From: Acidobacteriota bacterium
GTDB taxonomy: Bacteria > Acidobacteriota > Terriglobia > Acidiferrales > UBA7541
Direction of reading: 5' to 3'
DNA length: 6,317 nt
Assembly (NCBI GenBank): GCA_003161195.1
Contig: PMOV01000354.1
Coordinates: 1 to 6,317, forward strand
Shown here: one piece after another, positions 1-6,270 of the stretch
Numbering within the stretch: position 1 is the stretch's first letter
Layout of the letters: the number at the start of each line of letters is the position of its first letter
The notes under the pieces: generated by a model
What the model saw: the letters and a program-made list of their open reading frames with translations, nothing else
What the model was told of the DNA's origin: nothing
The model's database searches: none
Translations under genes and position numbers: made by a program

Positions 1-2414
1 ATCGCCGTCACCGTCACAAACTCGAATTCCCCGGAATTTCCCAGACTCGTCGCACCAGACGCCGGATTCCCCGCCACCCCATCCCCATACGCACTCGTGT
101 TCGTAACATTGAGCTGCGCGCCCTGCATCTGCATCACCAGCAGCAAATCCCCAACGCCGATCTGCGTCGCCGCGCCCGAAGACGGTGTCGTAACCGTCAG
201 CGTATTGGTCCCTGCCGCCGCCGTGCCCACCCCCGCGTAATACGTATTCACCGTGCCCGTCAGCGTTCCCGGAGCTCCATCCTTCCCCGGCGTCGCGCAC
301 ACCAGCGGCTGCACCACGGTCATCACCGTGGACGTGTTATTCGCGCTCACTGGATCCGTCGCCGTCGTCGCCGCCACCGCCGTATTCGTCAGCGTTGTCG
401 CTGTCGCCGGCGTCATCCCCGTCAACGTAATCGTGATCGGCGTCGCCAGCGGATAATTGACCGCGCCAATCGTGCAAACAATTTGTCCGCCAGATGGCGC
501 CGCGCAACTTCCCTGCGTGCTCGTCGCCGAGGGACTCGCCAGCGCCGTCGGGTAGGTATCCGTCACCGTCACCGCCGTCCCCGCCGCCAATCCCAGATTC
601 GTCAGTTGTATCGTGTAGGTGATGGTCGACGATATGAACACCGGTGTCGGCACCACCGTCGTGGAGAGCGCCAGATCCGCATCCCCCGTCACTTCCACCA
701 GCACCGACGTCGTCGTCGCATTGTTCGACGCGTTCGAGTCCGTCGTTTGCGACGTCACATCCGCCCAATTCAAAATCGTCGTTCCCGCCGCCGTGCCCGC
801 GCCGATCTTCACCACATACGTAAACGCTCCGCTCGTCGTCCCGCTGGCCACGTTCGCACTCGCCGTGCAGATTACCGAGCCCGTGCCCCCGGCCGCCGGC
901 GTCGTTCCGCAGGCCCAGCCCGTCGGCGCGGTTATCGAACTAAATGTCGTATTCGGCGGCGTTTGCTGATACAGCGTCGCCCCCACTGCCGCATTCGGTC
1001 CGTTGTTCGTCACCGTCTCGGTATAGGTAATCGTGCTGCCGGGCGCGCTCGCTGCCGCGGAAGCCGTCTGCGTCATCGCCAAATCCGCTCCGCTCACCGT
1101 CACCGACGTTGTCGTCGTATTATTCGCGGGAACCGGGTCCGTTCCCGTTTCGCTTACCGTCGCCGTATTCGTAATCGTCGAGCCCACCGTGACTCCGGCA
1201 TTCACCAGCACTACGATGGAAAAATTGCCCGTAGTTGAATTCGCCGCCACCGACCCCGTCGCCGTGCAGGTGATCGTTCCGGTTCCGCCCACCGCCGGCA
1301 CCGTTCCGCACGTCCACCCTGTCGGCGCCGCCGCCGAAACGAACGTCGTATTCGTCGGCGTGCTCTGTGTCAGCGTCGCTCCGATGCCCGCTTCCGCGCT
1401 GTTATTCGTCACTGTTTCCGTGTACGTAATGTCCCCGCCCGTGGCCACCGGGCTTGGCGATTCCGTCTGCGTCATCGAAAGGTCCGGCGTCTGCACCGTA
1501 ACGCTCGTGGCCGGCGCATTCGCTGTGACCGGATTGTTTCCCTGCGCGCTCGCCGCGTCCGTGAGTACTGTGCCGTTGGCCGGTGCCGGGCTGCTGCTTA
1601 CCGTCGCCGTGATCTTGAATGTCGTGCTGTCCCCCGCGGCGTACGTGCCCCCGCTGGTGTCCGTGCAGGTCACCACCTGTCCGGCCGCCGCGCATGTCCA
1701 ATTGTCGTTACCCGCGCTTTTCGCCGCCGTTCCAAAGTTCGTTTGGGCGGGCAGATTTTCCGTAACCGTAAGCGGGTGCGTCACCGCCACCGTGCCGGTA
1801 TTTGTGAGCACCAGCGTGTAGGTAATCGTGCCCCCCGGCGCCACCATGGTCGGCGCCGCCGTATCGGTCAGCGTCAGCGTCTGTCCTATCGCGGGCGCCG
1901 CTTGCCACGCCAAACTCCCCAGCGCGAAAATCAGCGCGGGAAGCAAAAACACCCCCGCGCGCTTCAGTCGCACTTCCGCGGCGCGCCGCAAACGATGCGC
2001 CCACCTCCGCGAAGCGTGCCGCCACGCGGTTCCCGGCTTGCTCAGCGAGACCGCATTCCCGTCCCGCACCACCTCCGTTACCCTTCCAAAAATCCTGCTT
2101 GCTGCCGCGTCGTTCTCCTGCCCCGCATCCCCGCGCATGATGGCTCGCCCGGAGTCCGCGAGCTTTCGCACCACCCGGTGCACTCGCAATCCGTCGCTGC
2201 TTTCCGCCAATACCACTTGCCCCGGTTTCACTTCCCCGTCCGTCGCCCGCATCACCACCACTTGATCCCCGTGCGAAATATTCGGCTGCATGCTCTCCCC
2301 GCTCGCCGTAAAACGCACCCCCAGACCCGCCTCCAGCAACTCGCCGCACACCTCGGCGAATTGCGCCGAATCGCGCCTCACGATGTTTTTTGCGGGAAAC
2401 CTAACCACGCCCAT
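1..2414 (-). CDS. S24/S26-type serine peptidase domain fused in frame to DUF11 repeat protein (3' end outside window)
   Basis: I read one frame without a stop from ATG at 2414 to the left edge, at least 804 residues. Residues ~25-125 look like a signal-peptidase/LexA-like (S24/S26) domain: GESMQP gives the likely nucleophile Ser41, VHRVV gives His79, and RGDAGQEND gives Asp96/Asp102. His in place of the usual Lys resembles the SipW/SEC11 branch. No membrane segment precedes the domain. A basic stretch (~131-152, WRHASRRWAHRLRRA) and a hydrophobic segment (~153-170) ending near APAIGQ look like a signal peptide or membrane anchor. Four DUF11 repeats of ~130 residues follow (~178-308, 311-443, 444-579, 580-703), each with a Cys pair (for example WTC...TCTAT), then a non-repeat domain (704 on, CATPGKDGAPG). 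Predicted topology: peptidase in the cytosol, repeats outside. The ATG overlaps the kinase end by 14 bases, suggesting coupled translation. Inferred role: leader removal from the neighbouring peptide plus surface display. An internal start near 1973 (GTG) lacks a ribosome binding site and no stop separates the parts. Confidence 0.88.
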   Translation of the reverse strand, partial: MGVVRFPAKNIVRRDSAQFAEVCGELLEAGLGVRFTASGESMQPNISHGDQVVVMRATDGEVKPGQVVLAESSDGLRVHRVVRKLADSGRAIMRGDAGQENDAAASRIFGRVTEVVRDGNAVSLSKPGTAWRHASRRWAHRLRRAAEVRLKRAGVFLLPALIFALGSLAWQAAPAIGQTLTLTDTAAPTMVAPGGTITYTLVLTNTGTVAVTHPLTVTENLPAQTNFGTAAKSAGNDNWTCAAAGQVVTCTDTSGGTYAAGDSTTFKITATVSSSPAPANGTVLTDAASAQGNNPVTANAPATSVTVQTPDLSMTQTESPSPVATGGDITYTETVTNNSAEAGIGATLTQSTPTNTTFVSAAAPTGWTCGTVPAVGGTGTITCTATGSVAANSTTGNFSIVVLVNAGVTVGSTITNTATVSETGTDPVPANNTTTTSVTVSGADLAMTQTASAAASAPGSTITYTETVTNNGPNAAVGATLYQQTPPNTTFSSITAPTGWACGTTPAAGGTGSVICTASANVASGTTSGAFTYVVKIGAGTAAGTTILNWADVTSQTTDSNASNNATTTSVLVEVTGDADLALSTTVVPTPVFISSTITYTIQLTNLGLAAGTAVTVTDTYPTALASPSATSTQGSCAAPSGGQIVCTIGAVNYPLATPITITLTGMTPATATTLTNTAVAATTATDPVSANNTSTVMTVVQPLVCATPGKDGAPGTLTGTVNTYYAGVGTAAAGTNTLTVTTPSSGAATQIGVGDLLLVMQMQGAQLNVTNTSAYGDGVAGNPASGATSLGNSGEFEFVTVTA

Positions 2415-3360
2415 GGCGTATGGCCTCCACCGCGGTCCGCTCCGGCAAAAATCGGAATGTCTGGCACGGCAGCTCTCCGCAAAGCTGCTCGATGAATTGC
2501 AGCGCAAACTGCAGCGCTTCCGGGCAATGCCGCGGCACAAAACTCCGCGCAAAAATCTCCGCCGCCGCGATACTCCTCGGCATCTCCACTAATTCATTGC
2601 GCGGCGCCTGCTCCAGCACGTACACATTCGTCAGCAGCGCCGCGTGCGGCGACGCTATCCCCGCGTCCCCATGCCACGGCGTTCCATACATCCACAGTTG
2701 CCCTTCGCGCCGCCGCAAAATAATCCGGTCGTCGCTCAGGATGCGCACGCCCGGTACGCCCTGCCACAATCGCGCGCTGGTGCTCTTCCCTGCTCCGGAA
2801 TGCCCCAGAAACAAATGCCCGCCCCCCGCGTCGTCCACCACCCCCAACGCGTGCACTTCGATTCCTTTTCCACACCCCCCTTTTCCGCTAGTCAGGTGAT
2901 GAATCATCAGCACTTCGTCCAGCGGATACTCCATTGGATAGACCGCGTCGCGCGTATTGAAAAATTCTCGCGAAAGTTGCAGCTCTCCGCGGCGGAACTC
3001 CTCGTCAAACCACGCCGTTTTGTACGGCGCCTCACCCGCAAACGACCGCAGAAAATTCAGCCGGTACCCGCCATCCTCCGCAAACAGCGTCCACAACCCG
3101 CCCGAAGCAAACAGCGGTTCTTGCGCCGGAACCTGCAGTTTGTCCGCCAGCGAAATCTTCACTTCCACGTCGCACTTCGCGCTCTCCGCCGCAAATCCCC
3201 GCAACGACGGGTCCAGCTTCATCCGCAATCCATCGAACGCCTTCATGCCAAACGAAACATCGCCGATGCGATAGCACAGCCGCGAAAAATCGCCGCACGC
3301 CACCGCACGCTTGGCTGCGCTCGGTCTCCAGGTTGCGAATTGCGTTTGCGTCACGCTCAT
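2401..3360 (-). CDS. HPr kinase-like P-loop protein of a peptide-modification cassette
   Basis: This 319-residue protein has a Walker A motif GHSGAGKS at 186-193, an acidic ILSDDRI motif at 207-213 in the Walker B position, and YGTPWHGD at 225-232. This is the layout of the HPr kinase/phosphorylase C-terminal fold as seen in HprK-related proteins of RiPP clusters. The first ~150 residues are a variable N-terminal domain, not the classic HprK N-terminal domain. No ptsH-like gene is visible here, so HPr is unlikely to be the substrate. HprK-like kinases of lasso peptide clusters (ThcoK, PsmK, PadeK) phosphorylate the C-terminal Ser of their precursor, and the small peptide encoded 13 bases upstream ends in Ser. 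By inference this protein phosphorylates that peptide with ATP in the cytosol. The ATG start at 3360 has only a weak upstream GGA. The 3' end overlaps the peptidase-DUF11 gene by 14 bases. The family call is firm; the substrate is a hypothesis. Confidence 0.92.
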   Translation of the reverse strand: MSVTQTQFATWRPSAAKRAVACGDFSRLCYRIGDVSFGMKAFDGLRMKLDPSLRGFAAESAKCDVEVKISLADKLQVPAQEPLFASGGLWTLFAEDGGYRLNFLRSFAGEAPYKTAWFDEEFRRGELQLSREFFNTRDAVYPMEYPLDEVLMIHHLTSGKGGCGKGIEVHALGVVDDAGGGHLFLGHSGAGKSTSARLWQGVPGVRILSDDRIILRRREGQLWMYGTPWHGDAGIASPHAALLTNVYVLEQAPRNELVEMPRSIAAAEIFARSFVPRHCPEALQFALQFIEQLCGELPCQTFRFLPERTAVEAIRHGRG

Positions 3361-3373
3361 GGACGTTCCGCTC

Positions 3374-3571
3374 TCACGACCCCAGGCTCCGGCAAGTAAT
3401 CGTGGCGCTGCGGCAGGAAGCCGAGACCGGGCCCGCCGACCCCGTCACCTTGCAATGACCGAGCACCGCCTCCGCCGGACGCAAACTCACGCGCAAAACC
3501 TTCGGCGCTTCGTAGGCTTCCGCCTCGCGTTCGTCCGCCAGTCGTACTTCGTCTTTGTCTTCCCAGTCCAT
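3374..3571 (-). CDS. Candidate RiPP precursor peptide, 65 residues, three cysteines
   Basis: This small frame sits between the radical SAM gene and the kinase. The N-terminal half is a charged, Cys-free, leader-like region (MDWEDKDEVRLADEREAEAY). It is followed by an EAPKVLRVSLRPAEAVLGHCK block (residues 21-41), which resembles, from memory, small peptides encoded beside PqqD/radical SAM genes. The C-terminal part is rich in Ser, Thr, Gly and Ala with Cys40, Cys53 and Cys60, and the chain ends CRSLGS. The ATG at 3571 has GGGAG four bases upstream. A TTG one codon earlier (3574) would sit on top of that site, so I prefer the ATG. The stop is 13 bases before the kinase start. Expected role: substrate of the radical SAM enzyme (for example Cys thioether formation), possibly phosphorylated at Ser65 and cleaved by the neighbouring peptidase, perhaps after V-L-G (36-38). 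It could be a chance frame, but the neighbours, ribosome site and composition argue for a real gene. Confidence 0.72.
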   Translation of the reverse strand: MDWEDKDEVRLADEREAEAYEAPKVLRVSLRPAEAVLGHCKVTGSAGPVSASCRSATITCRSLGS

Positions 3572-3575
3572 CAAG

Positions 3576-3580
3576 CTCCC
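3576..3580 (-). promoter_or_regulatory. Ribosome binding site of the precursor peptide gene
   Basis: On the minus strand GGGAG lies four bases before the ATG at 3571. It favours that ATG over the TTG at 3574, which would leave only one base of spacing. Confidence 0.55.
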
Positions 3581-3616
3581 AACAGTTCCGCCGTTCTACT
3601 CGCCGCCAGTCATTGC

Positions 3617-3650
3617 GACTCGCCACTCATCACTCGCCACTCGCCACTCT
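3617..3650. repeat. Short tandem ACTCGCC/ACTCATC repeat
   Basis: The plus strand shows CGCCACTC-type units in a row (ACTCGCC, ACTCATC, ACTCGCC, ACTCGCC, ACTCT), a degenerate 7-base tandem array. It lies about 45 bases upstream of the precursor start, inside the leader between the radical SAM and peptide genes. I see no protein-coding sense in it. Such tracts are probably dispersed intergenic repeats, and a genome self-search would show this. Confidence 0.6.
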
Positions 3651-3694
3651 TTCGTCAGAAAAATTCTTCGCACCACTGTCAGGTCATCGGAAGT

Positions 3695-3797
3695 GAGATT
3701 CAGCCCCAGTGTCGGGGTCGAAACTTTAGCCCGTCATTGCGGATCGGAGCTTTAACTCCGACATCACCTGTCGCCTACCAGAGGGCTTTAGCCCCTA
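3695..3797. repeat. Cluster of four GGGCTAAAGCCC-like hairpin repeats
   Basis: Read on the minus strand, four related elements occur: GGGGCTAAAGCCCT (around 3782-3796), CGGAGTTAAAGCTCCG (3745-3760), CGGGCTAAAGTTTC (around 3719-3733) and CTGGGGCTGAATCTC (3695-3709). The first two form small stem-loops with GGGC/GCCC and CGGAG/CTCCG arms; the other two are decayed copies. Their centres are about 25, 25 and 37 bases apart. They fill the gap just downstream of the radical SAM stop and look like a dispersed intergenic repeat family. In mRNA they could act as an attenuator or stabiliser between the enzyme and peptide genes. That function is inferred. Confidence 0.65.
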
Positions 3798-3818
3798 AGG
3801 AATTGGTGTTCTCCTCCC

Positions 3819-5093
3819 CTAGTGCGCGCTGCACGAATGACAAGCAGCCGTCCGCGTAGTCCCGCCCCGCAAAACGTTCAGCACCGGCAACGGTGCCTTT
3901 CGCTCTACCCACTCGGTTCTTTCGCCAGCGCGAGCCGCAATCCGCCCCGCCGCCTTCATCAGCCCCGCGTGCGTCCCCGCATCCTTGCAACAAGCGCACT
4001 CCCCGTGCTCCGGCACCGCAAAACCCAGCGCGTACGCCCGCAAATGCGCCACCTGACACAAAAACTCCACCGGCGACTCTGCGTCCCCGTTCTCCAGTTC
4101 CCCATTCGCCGGGCACATGCTGCACAAGGACTGAATCTGACACTCGTCGCAAATGCTCGGCCGCGTCTTCTTCTGCGCGCGAATTTCCCGCATCGGCCCT
4201 TCCCACCCTTCGCGGAAGCTCCCCTCGCGGATGTTGTAGCCCTGCTGGTGCGAGATCACGCAGATGCTCATCGTCCCTGTCGGATCGATCGCGCACCCGT
4301 TCACCCCGCCGCCGCACGAATAGCGCGTTGCATCCCCCGCCGCCTCCGGCCGCCCCGCTGCCAAATCCTGCTCCGCCAGCCGCCGGTACTCCGCTTTCCT
4401 CTTCTCGTCGAAAAATTCCAGCGCCACCACTTCTTCCGGCGTCAGCCGTATCGCCAGCGGGCTCTGCGAACAGTCAATCCGCGGATTCACCAGCGGATCG
4501 AACTTGAACTCCACCCCCAGGTTCTCCGCGAAGCTCTTCATCTCGTAAACTTCGTGCTGGTTGATGCTCGTCGGCACCGTCTTCAGCTTCAGCGGCAAGC
4601 CCCGCGCCATCAGCAGCTCCACCCCGCGCATGCACCGGTCGAAAGAGCCTTTACTCTGCGTCAGCGCTTCGTACGTCTCGCGCGTCGCCCCATACAGCGT
4701 GATTTCAATGGAAAAAGGCGGGAACTTCTCGAGGTAATCCGCTATCCGCTCGTTGATCAGCGTCCCGTTCGTAAACAGCGTGATCAGGAAGCCGCGCTTC
4801 TTCGCTTCCCCATAAATCTCCAGAAAATCTTTCCGTGCGAATATCTCTCCGCCGGAGTACAGAATCCACATGCTGCCCGCCGCCACCAACTCATCCAGCA
4901 GCTTGCAGTGCTCTGCCAGCGTCATCTCCGCCAGCCGCGCCGCCTGGTCCCCCATTGGCAGGTTGTTGTAACAATGCAGGCAATCGAGCGGACAGCGCCG
5001 CGTCACCTCAATGGACACGTCCATCGGCACGCGCTTCCCTTGGAAGCGCTCGTGCAGCACCTCGCTGAATTCGCTGTATTCCAGAGTCTGCAA
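3819..5093 (-). CDS. Radical SAM/SPASM peptide maturase
   Basis: This 424-residue enzyme carries the radical SAM motif CPLDCLHC (Cys34, Cys38, Cys41) for the 4Fe-4S cluster that cleaves S-adenosylmethionine, followed by YSGGE (79-83) and a TLFTNGTLI strand (105-113). The C-terminal half has a SPASM-type set of cluster ligands: Cys260, Cys267, Cys278, then CDEC (315-318), CSMC (324-327) and Cys346. This is the architecture of peptide maturases such as PqqE and sactipeptide enzymes. Beyond it is a tail of ~75 residues with CACC (366-369) and a final CHSC (418-421). The start is TTG at 5093, supported by AGAGGA five bases upstream; the next Met (24) would remove N-terminal sequence close to the cluster motif. 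It lies 52 bases after the PqqD-like gene and ~250 bases before the peptide gene. Its likely job is radical modification, probably thioether formation, on that peptide in the cytosol. The chemistry is inferred. Confidence 0.96.
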   Translation of the reverse strand: MQTLEYSEFSEVLHERFQGKRVPMDVSIEVTRRCPLDCLHCYNNLPMGDQAARLAEMTLAEHCKLLDELVAAGSMWILYSGGEIFARKDFLEIYGEAKKRGFLITLFTNGTLINERIADYLEKFPPFSIEITLYGATRETYEALTQSKGSFDRCMRGVELLMARGLPLKLKTVPTSINQHEVYEMKSFAENLGVEFKFDPLVNPRIDCSQSPLAIRLTPEEVVALEFFDEKRKAEYRRLAEQDLAAGRPEAAGDATRYSCGGGVNGCAIDPTGTMSICVISHQQGYNIREGSFREGWEGPMREIRAQKKTRPSICDECQIQSLCSMCPANGELENGDAESPVEFLCQVAHLRAYALGFAVPEHGECACCKDAGTHAGLMKAAGRIAARAGERTEWVERKAPLPVLNVLRGGTTRTAACHSCSAH

Positions 5094-5097
5094 AATT

Positions 5098-5103
5098 TCC
5101 TCT
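5098..5103 (-). promoter_or_regulatory. Ribosome binding site supporting a TTG start
   Basis: AGAGGA on the minus strand, with about five bases to the TTG at 5093, is the best Shine-Dalgarno match I noticed in the window. It decides the radical SAM start in the absence of a nearby ATG. Confidence 0.65.
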
Positions 5104-5145
5104 CGTATCCCCCCACCGCGGCCTCGGGCCTCGCCCCTACCCCCT

Positions 5146-5490
5146 TTAGGCCACTTGGAGTAATCCGGCCTCCTGTAAATCCCTCAGAAAGAGCTGCACG
5201 TCCCGCCGCGCGGTCTCCGCGTTCACCGCAAAGTGTTGCGCCACGTATTCCGCCAGTTCCGCCTCCGTGCGGTTCTCCGCCAGCAGCATCCACAACCGCG
5301 TCCCCACCGCGTTGAACGTGAATATGGAATCCAGATCCCCCACGCCTCGGCACACCGGTACCACCACGGTCTCGCCGCCCACTTCCCGCGAAACCGCCTC
5401 CGACGTCCGCCGCAATGTGTGGGCAGCGGCTCCCGAACCGGAACCGTCTTCCCTAGATGGTCCTGTACGTTCTAGTCGTTCTGATGCCAT
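5146..5490 (-). CDS. PqqD-like peptide chaperone (RiPP recognition element)
   Basis: This small protein is 114 residues from the ATG at 5490. Residues ~27-114 match the PqqD winged-helix pattern: a beta region (EAVSREVGGETVVVPV), then DSIFTFNAVGTRLWMLL, then AELAEYVAQHFAVNAETARRDVQLFLRDLQEAGLL as helices. PqqD-fold proteins bind the leader of a precursor peptide and hand it to a radical SAM partner, and such a partner is encoded 52 bases downstream. The first ~25 residues are Ser/Gly-rich and probably disordered. The frame stays open to a GTG at 5538 (130 residues), but neither start has a clear ribosome site. I prefer the ATG because the domain begins well after it. It is probably the first gene of the operon, since nothing convincing lies upstream in the window. 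The usual PqqD length is ~90 residues, so the N-terminus is slightly extended. Confidence 0.87.
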   Translation of the reverse strand: MASERLERTGPSREDGSGSGAAAHTLRRTSEAVSREVGGETVVVPVCRGVGDLDSIFTFNAVGTRLWMLLAENRTEAELAEYVAQHFAVNAETARRDVQLFLRDLQEAGLLQVA

Positions 5491-5601
5491 GCCCGTAGTG
5501 TTACCCCTACGGACAGGTCTGTCACGCCTTTGGAACACCCGTGTTTCGTTTCAGTACAGAACTTTAACGACATCTAATTTTCCGCTTCCCATCTCCGCCA
5601 T

Positions 5602-5645
5602 CCCGCCTTTCCCCGCCTTTCCCCGCTTTTCCAGCCTTTTCCCGC
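5602..5645. repeat. Period-10 C/T-rich tandem tract
   Basis: On the plus strand a CCCGCCTTTC-like unit of 10 bases repeats about four times, degenerating to CCAGCCTTTT at the right. The minus strand, which is sense for the cassette, is therefore purine-rich with GGGG runs. It lies ~110 bases before the PqqD-like start, in its possible leader or promoter region. Confidence 0.6.
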
Positions 5646-6033
5646 AAAACCCTGTCATTCTCATCCCCTGGTCGGTAAGTGTCCTAAATGTAATAAGTTA
5701 GCGGCAGCCACGTCACCCTCGCTGCAACGCACCATCTTCCCGGGACCGGTCATTCCGCTCTCCACCATTCAGCTGGCCTCGATCCCCCGTTTTCCTTAGC
5801 GGCCCCACCTCAAACTTGAACCTGTCGAGCGCTATACCCGTTTTGCTCCTCCGTCATCGCCTCACATCCGTCCCTCATCCGACCCTACGAGAGCGAAACC
5901 ACGCTTTGCTCTCCTTGCAACGCCAACGTGCCGCACCGTTTTTGCTCTGCCTCCGTCGGTGCCCTGTAACCCACTCATTAGAAACCCGATAAACGCCCGT
6001 TCCACCCCGTGCGCAAGCCTAAGTCCTTTAATA

Positions 6034-6139
6034 TGATAACGATGCAGCTACAAGAAAAAACCAGCATTTTAACCCCAGTGTTTTGATAACGATATGAATT
6101 GCTCCCCACGCAACCCCTTGCCTTTGATAACGATATGAA
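6034..6139. repeat. Three spaced copies of TGATAACGAT
   Basis: TGATAACGAT occurs at 6034-6043, 6084-6093 and 6125-6134. The last two extend to TTTGATAACGATATGAA (6083-6099 and 6123-6139). The unit is an imperfect dyad (TGATA ... TATGA). Spacing from start to start is 50 and 41 bases, and the sequences between are unrelated. The repeat is too short and unevenly spaced for a CRISPR. It could be a set of operator sites, iteron-like sites or a dispersed intergenic repeat. Confidence 0.6.
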
Positions 6140-6270
6140 ATACCCATACGTATACCCAACTTCCCAAAAAAAATCCCATAACCGGACACTTTCGGATCCT
6201 TTGTCGCCCTTGCCTCTGGACTTGGCGCAACGAATGATGATACTCAAGCGGAATCGTGGCCAAACCTCAT

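Noticed and set aside
1033..1821. Plus-strand frame of 262 Val/Ala-rich residues
   Set aside because: It is antisense to the DUF11 repeats. Its Val/Ala/Pro richness mirrors the Thr/Ala/Gly codons on the other strand.
1708..2349. Minus-strand frame of 213 Gly/Ala/Arg-rich residues over the peptidase region
   Set aside because: The overlapping frame from 2414 shows clear S24/S26 and DUF11 features. This one is low-complexity and in a different phase.
3357..3626. Alternative 89-residue minus-strand frame over the precursor peptide
   Set aside because: Gly/Arg-rich shadow composition and a GTG start. The 65-residue frame has a better ribosome site, a leader/core layout and clean spacing to the kinase.
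3822..5315. Long open frame on the plus strand (497 residues) opposite the radical SAM gene
   Set aside because: It is Arg/Pro/His/Leu-rich with no domain, and lies fully antisense to a radical SAM gene with intact motifs. In GC-rich DNA such shadow frames are expected.
6034..6139. CRISPR array
   Set aside because: The shared unit is only 10-17 bases, spacing is uneven (50 and 41 bases), and there are just three copies without cas genes.
5677..6191. Insertion-sequence remnant bounded by inverted AAGTGTCC / GGACACTT
   Set aside because: An inverted 8-base match is expected by chance in a stretch this long, similarity does not extend beyond it, and no transposase fragment is visible between.
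5978..6263. Two minus-strand frames of 89 and 64 residues
   Set aside because: They overlap each other and cross the TGATAACGAT repeats. There is no recognisable domain and I see no support for translation.
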